DNA from: Putridiphycobacter sp045107045
Lineage (GTDB): Bacteria > Bacteroidota > Bacteroidia > Flavobacteriales_D > Crocinitomicaceae
NCBI GenBank assembly: GCA_045107045.1
Contig: JBGCFR010000017.1
Coordinates: 62,001 to 126,000 of the forward strand
Direction: 5' to 3'
Length of the DNA stretch: 64,000 nt
Positions 60,498 to 64,000 of the stretch are shown piece after piece; positions within the stretch are counted from its first letter, which is position 1; every line of letters begins with the position of its first letter. The notes under the pieces are model-generated. The model was not told where the DNA came from. It saw only the letters and a program-made list of their open reading frames with translations, and made no database searches. The translations under genes and the position numbers were made by a program.

Positions 60498-61604
60498 ATG
60501 AAAAACGGATTTTATTTCAAACCGTACGAAAAACCATATCAGTCTCCGTTCGATAGACTATTTGATATTTTTAAGGAGTTGATTACACATACTTCGGGCG
60601 ATTTTGATGAAGCAATCGATTGGCTTCGGGAATTGGACGTTGAGTATAAATTAACCACTCCCGATTATACGATTGAAGATTTTATTGAAGATCTTAAAAA
60701 GAAAGGCTACATAAAAGAAGAGATTAAAGATGGTGGAGGGGAAGGTTTTGGTATCACTGCCAAAACTGAAAGAGCTATTCGGCAAAATGCTTTAGACCAG
60801 ATTTTTGGAAATATAAAAAAATCAGCAAGAGGGAATCATAAGAGTAAGAGTAGCGGTCAAGGAGATGAACATACTGGTGCACTGCGCGAATATCATTTTG
60901 GTGATGGACTTGACCATATTTCTTTGACAGAAAGCATTAAGAATGCACAAATTAATAATGGTATAGATGGTTTTAATTTAACGGAGCAGGATTTAGTTGT
61001 TGAAGAAACCGAATTCAAAGCCCAAATGAGCACTGTGTTAATGATTGATATTAGTCATAGTATGATATTGTATGGTGAGGATAGAATTACGCCAGCAAAA
61101 AAAGTGGCCATGGCTTTGGCTGAATTGATCACAACACGGTATCCGAAAGACACATTAGATATTCTTGTGTTTGGAAATGATGCTTGGACAATCCCAATTC
61201 GTGACTTACCTTATTTAAAAGTAGGTCCGTATCATACAAATACCGTGGCAGGTCTGCAATTAGCTATGGATATTTTACGTCGAAAACGAAATACTAATAA
61301 ACAAATTTTCATGATTACTGATGGTAAGCCTAGTTGTATTCGTGAGAAAAACGGCGACTATTATAAAAATAGCTTTGGGCTGGATGAGTACATTGTTGAT
61401 AAATGTTATAATCAGGCTGCACAAGCCCGTAAGTTACATATTCCAATTACAACTTTTATGATTGCTTCTGATCCCTATCTGCAGCAATTTGTGGAGTATT
61501 TTACACAAGCTAACCAAGGAAAGGCATTTTACACAGGTTTAAAAGGATTAGGTGAAATGATTTTCGAAGATTACGAAAACAATAGAAAAAAACGAATTAA
61601 ATAG
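60498..61604 (+). CDS. von Willebrand factor type A domain protein
   Basis: The 368-residue cytoplasmic protein has an N-terminal ~120-residue helical region rich in charged residues, then a VWA domain with a MIDAS motif D184-I-S186-H-S188 ('VLMIDISHSM'), 'LDILVFGNDAW' and 'QIFMITDGKPS'. VWA proteins paired with MoxR-like ATPases act as chaperone or assembly factors (as in ViaA/RavA and CbbO/CbbQ). The ATPase gene follows 31 nt later. The substrate is unknown. Confidence 0.85.
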   Translation: MKNGFYFKPYEKPYQSPFDRLFDIFKELITHTSGDFDEAIDWLRELDVEYKLTTPDYTIEDFIEDLKKKGYIKEEIKDGGGEGFGITAKTERAIRQNALDQIFGNIKKSARGNHKSKSSGQGDEHTGALREYHFGDGLDHISLTESIKNAQINNGIDGFNLTEQDLVVEETEFKAQMSTVLMIDISHSMILYGEDRITPAKKVAMALAELITTRYPKDTLDILVFGNDAWTIPIRDLPYLKVGPYHTNTVAGLQLAMDILRRKRNTNKQIFMITDGKPSCIREKNGDYYKNSFGLDEYIVDKCYNQAAQARKLHIPITTFMIASDPYLQQFVEYFTQANQGKAFYTGLKGLGEMIFEDYENNRKKRIK

Positions 61605-61635
61605 ACCAGAAAATGGCGATTACGACTGATAGAAT

Positions 61636-63099
61636 ATGAAAATAACAACCATCAAAACAATAGGCGATTTAAAAAAAGCAAATTATCAAAGCAAATCGAT
61701 TAAAGATGAATTAAGAGATAACTTAAGAGATAAATTACAATCAGATACACCAACATTTGAAGGCGTCCATGGGTTTGAAAATTCAGTAATTCCAGAGCTA
61801 GAAAGAGCTATTTTATCTCGTCACAATATTAATTTATTGGGACTTAGGGGGCAAGCTAAAACAAGATTGGCTCGTAAAATGATTGAATTGCTGGATGAAA
61901 ATGTACCTACTGTTGAAGGTTCTGAAATAAATGATGACCCGTTTAACCCAATTTCAAGATATGCAGTTGATTTAATTAAGGAGAAAGGAGAAGAAACTCC
62001 AATCTCATGGTTAAATAGAAACGATCGTTTTTTCGAAAAACTGGCCACACCAGATGTCACAGTGGCTGATATTATTGGTGACATTGACCCAATTAAAGCA
62101 GCTAATTTGAAATTGAGCTATGCTCATGATCGAGTGATTCACTTTGGGATGATTCCACGAGCAAACCGTTGTATTTTTGTAATCAACGAATTACCTGATT
62201 TACAAGCAAGAATTCAAGTGGCATTATTTAACATCTTACAAGAAGGTGACATTCAAATTCGTGGCTTTAAAGTAAGAATGAAATTAGATATGCAATTTGT
62301 ATTTACGGCTAATCCTGAAGATTACACAAACAGAGGAAGCATAGTTACACCTTTGAAAGACAGAATTGGGTCGCAAATATTAACGCACTATCCTGATAGT
62401 ATAGATATTGCGAGAACGATTACAGAGCAAGAAGCTAAATTTGATTCCACTCAAAGTGAAGGCATTTATGTACCAAGTTTGGCAAAAGATTTATTAGAAC
62501 AGATTAGCTTTGAGGCAAGGGATAGTGAATACATTGATGCTAAAAGTGGGGTAAGTGCAAGAATGAGTATTACTGCTTACGAAAACCTGTTTAGTTCAGC
62601 CGAGCGTCGAGCTTTATTGCAAGGTGATAAAAAAACAACCATTCGTTTGAGTGATTTTGTTGGTGTCATACCATCTATTACTGGAAAAGTAGAATTAGTA
62701 TATGAAGGTGAGCAAGAAGGGGCAGAAAATGTTGCTATGTTCCTGATTGGAGATGCCATTAAATCATTATTTTTAAAGTATTTTCCAGAAGTAAAAAAAT
62801 TGGAAAAAGAAGGTGAGCGCACACCATATACTGCGCTTCAAGAATGGTTTTTTACTGAATCAGGTTTCCAATTATTAAATGATATATCTGATGGAGAGTA
62901 TACCGCTACTTTGGATATTGTTGCACCATTGAATGATCTACTTAAAGAATATGTGCCTCAATTATCGAAAGAAGACTATAGCTTTTGGAAAGAATTTATT
63001 TTGTGGGCATTAGTTGAATTTAAAAAACTAAGTAAAGATAGTGTAGCTGACGGCTATCAGTTTAAAGATCCTTATAGTAATTTTATTAAAAATTTATAG
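61636..63099 (+). CDS. MoxR/ChlI-like AAA+ ATPase
   Basis: The 487-residue protein has an AAA+ core: Walker A-like 'LLGLRGQAKTRLARKM' (~67-82), Walker B-like 'RCIFVINELPDL', and the sensor region 'LQFVFTANPEDYTNRGSIVTPLKDRIG' in family form. It resembles the ATPase subunit of magnesium chelatase and MoxR proteins. No other chelatase subunit is present, so a cobalt or magnesium chelatase is unlikely. It is best read as the ATPase partner of the VWA protein. No terminator is evident after it. Confidence 0.85.
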   Translation: MKITTIKTIGDLKKANYQSKSIKDELRDNLRDKLQSDTPTFEGVHGFENSVIPELERAILSRHNINLLGLRGQAKTRLARKMIELLDENVPTVEGSEINDDPFNPISRYAVDLIKEKGEETPISWLNRNDRFFEKLATPDVTVADIIGDIDPIKAANLKLSYAHDRVIHFGMIPRANRCIFVINELPDLQARIQVALFNILQEGDIQIRGFKVRMKLDMQFVFTANPEDYTNRGSIVTPLKDRIGSQILTHYPDSIDIARTITEQEAKFDSTQSEGIYVPSLAKDLLEQISFEARDSEYIDAKSGVSARMSITAYENLFSSAERRALLQGDKKTTIRLSDFVGVIPSITGKVELVYEGEQEGAENVAMFLIGDAIKSLFLKYFPEVKKLEKEGERTPYTALQEWFFTESGFQLLNDISDGEYTATLDIVAPLNDLLKEYVPQLSKEDYSFWKEFILWALVEFKKLSKDSVADGYQFKDPYSNFIKNL

Positions 63100-63295
63100 C
63101 AATCTATTAATCTATTGGTTTGAAAATTTAGGCTTTTATACTGCTAAATTGAAGCTATTTTTAATATTTTTCTAAAATTTTCAGTTCACTAACTGTCTTT
63201 ATGGTTAGTAATTTCGTTAGGATAATAGTAGCTCGATAATATAGACTTGCTTAGTTAATCTGAGACTACAAAAATTTTATAATGTTTACTATTGA

Positions 63296-64000
63296 ATGGA
63301 CCTAGGTCAAAATACTCATATAACTGAAAGTGATGATAAATTAAATGCACCAATTAAGGTGTTAAAAATCAATCCCAAATCAGTTTATACAACTGAGGAG
63401 GCACATAGACATAATTACAACGAAATATTTTTTTTCAAAAACGGAGGAGGTAAACATTTAATTGATTTTGTCACTTATCCAATTAAAGCCAATAGTGTTT
63501 ATGCTGTTGTGGCCAATAAGGTTCATTTTGTTAACCGAGCAATAGAATCGTTTGGTTATGTTCTTATGATTAAGAATGATTTTTTTCAGCATGAGATTCT
63601 AAAGACAAACTATGCGTTTTTAGTTGAGTGTGAGGAGATAAATCTAAAACCAGAAGCCTTTGATGAACAACTGGAGCTAGTAAAGGAAATGGAATTTGAG
63701 TTAAACTCTAATAATTTAAATAAAGCTGATATTGTGGTGGCTCTAGTACATTTAATGTTGCTAAAATTAAAGAGGAGTGTGCAAGCAAATCAGCATCAAT
63801 TAGCAGAAAACAGCCTCTATAAGTCATTTTATACCTTAATGGAAAATCATTTTATTGAAGAAAGAGCTACACATTTTTATGCAGATCAATTAAAATTAAG
63901 TTCATCTGTTTTAAATCGAGAACTCAAAAAAGCAACTGGTAAAACTGCAAATAAACTTATTCAAAAGCGACTTTTACTTGAAGCAAAACGGTTACTTTTC
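63296..64000 (+). CDS. AraC-family transcriptional regulator (truncated by window edge)
   Basis: An ATG at 63296 opens a frame of 235 codons to the end of the window. The N-terminal ~160 residues look like a cupin-type sensing domain ('HRHNYNEIFFFKNGGGKHLIDF'). The end has the first helix-turn-helix of an AraC DNA-binding domain ('ATHFYADQLKLSSSVLNRELKKATGKTANKLIQKRLLLEAKRLL' in family form). The ligand and targets are unknown. The 196-nt gap upstream shows no clear promoter. Confidence 0.8.
   Translation, partial: MDLGQNTHITESDDKLNAPIKVLKINPKSVYTTEEAHRHNYNEIFFFKNGGGKHLIDFVTYPIKANSVYAVVANKVHFVNRAIESFGYVLMIKNDFFQHEILKTNYAFLVECEEINLKPEAFDEQLELVKEMEFELNSNNLNKADIVVALVHLMLLKLKRSVQANQHQLAENSLYKSFYTLMENHFIEERATHFYADQLKLSSSVLNRELKKATGKTANKLIQKRLLLEAKRLLF

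Noticed and set aside
63188..63209. Possible hairpin ACTAAC / GTTAGT before the AraC gene
   Set aside because: The stem is only 6 bp with a 10-nt loop and no T-run, so neither a terminator nor an operator is supported.
1..64000. tRNA, rRNA, CRISPR, prophage or insertion sequence
   Set aside because: No cloverleaf-like segments, spaced repeats, integrase or transposase frames were seen in the gaps or genes.

Overview
The window is AT-rich chromosomal DNA of a Bacteroidota bacterium, most likely Flavobacteriales. The support is: two large secreted proteins ending in the type B (gliding-motility-associated) C-terminal sorting domain of the type IX secretion system; a PorE-like OmpA lipoprotein; a Bacteroidota-style dcw cluster in which murF, murB and ddl are missing; -7 elements of the form TAnnTTTG in front of several genes; and an almost complete lack of Shine-Dalgarno sequences. 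The content is mostly core genome. I see no phage, insertion sequence, CRISPR array, tRNA or rRNA.

Layout. 1-3537 (+): tail of a probable L,D-transpeptidase, oligopeptidase B, a Maf pyrophosphatase and a dolichol-phosphate-mannose-synthase-like glycosyltransferase. 3538-11381 (-): two tightly packed groups. One is M20 dipeptidase > LEA14-like protein > ddl > Crp-like regulator. The other is ChaN-like protein > KirBac potassium channel > queE > polytopic membrane protein, with abutting or overlapping ends throughout. 11517-19061 (+): two ~1,200-residue T9SS-exported proteins with unrelated N-terminal halves and a gap-free homologous C-terminal half of about 719 codons. 19076-26497: thiL and fumC (-), two small membrane peptides, an HTH-like protein, and envelope proteins including a CsgG/TolB-like domain joined to a probable beta-barrel. 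26566-29863: dnaK (-) and dnaN (+) around an intergenic region with two perfect inverted repeats. 29919-34918: lipoproteins and secreted proteins of unknown function around a ComEC-like channel. 35003-38193: thrS-infC-rpmI-rplT, with infC apparently starting at AUA behind a strong Shine-Dalgarno. 38261-39100: a membrane-anchored J-domain protein.

39387-54673 is the dcw cluster: mraZ-rsmH-ftsL-ftsI-murE-mraY-murD-ftsW-murG-murC-ftsQ-ftsA-ftsZ. It runs 15 kb on one strand with mostly overlapping or 1-26 nt junctions and ends at a strong hairpin after ftsZ. Upstream of mraZ are two copies of a 15-bp element made of GTGG boxes at 10-bp spacing, in opposite orientation and ~119 bp apart. This is a good candidate for a two-site MraZ operator.

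54801-63099: a DUF1761-type membrane protein, a DUF255/thioredoxin lipoprotein, the PorE-like lipoprotein, a UbiA prenyltransferase, and a von Willebrand A / MoxR-like ATPase pair. The window ends inside an AraC-family regulator.

Themes. Peptidoglycan synthesis and division (Ddl, Mur enzymes, MraY, FtsI, FtsW, FtsQLAZ, probable L,D-transpeptidase) and surface/secretion biology (T9SS cargo, PorE-like anchor, many lipoproteins) dominate. No strongly novel multi-gene system is evident. The most interesting items are the double MraZ-box array, the tandem T9SS-B paralogues, the AUA-initiated infC, the CsgG-barrel fusion, the dnaK upstream repeats and the uncharacterised VWA/MoxR pair. All assignments come from reading the sequence; no database search was run.
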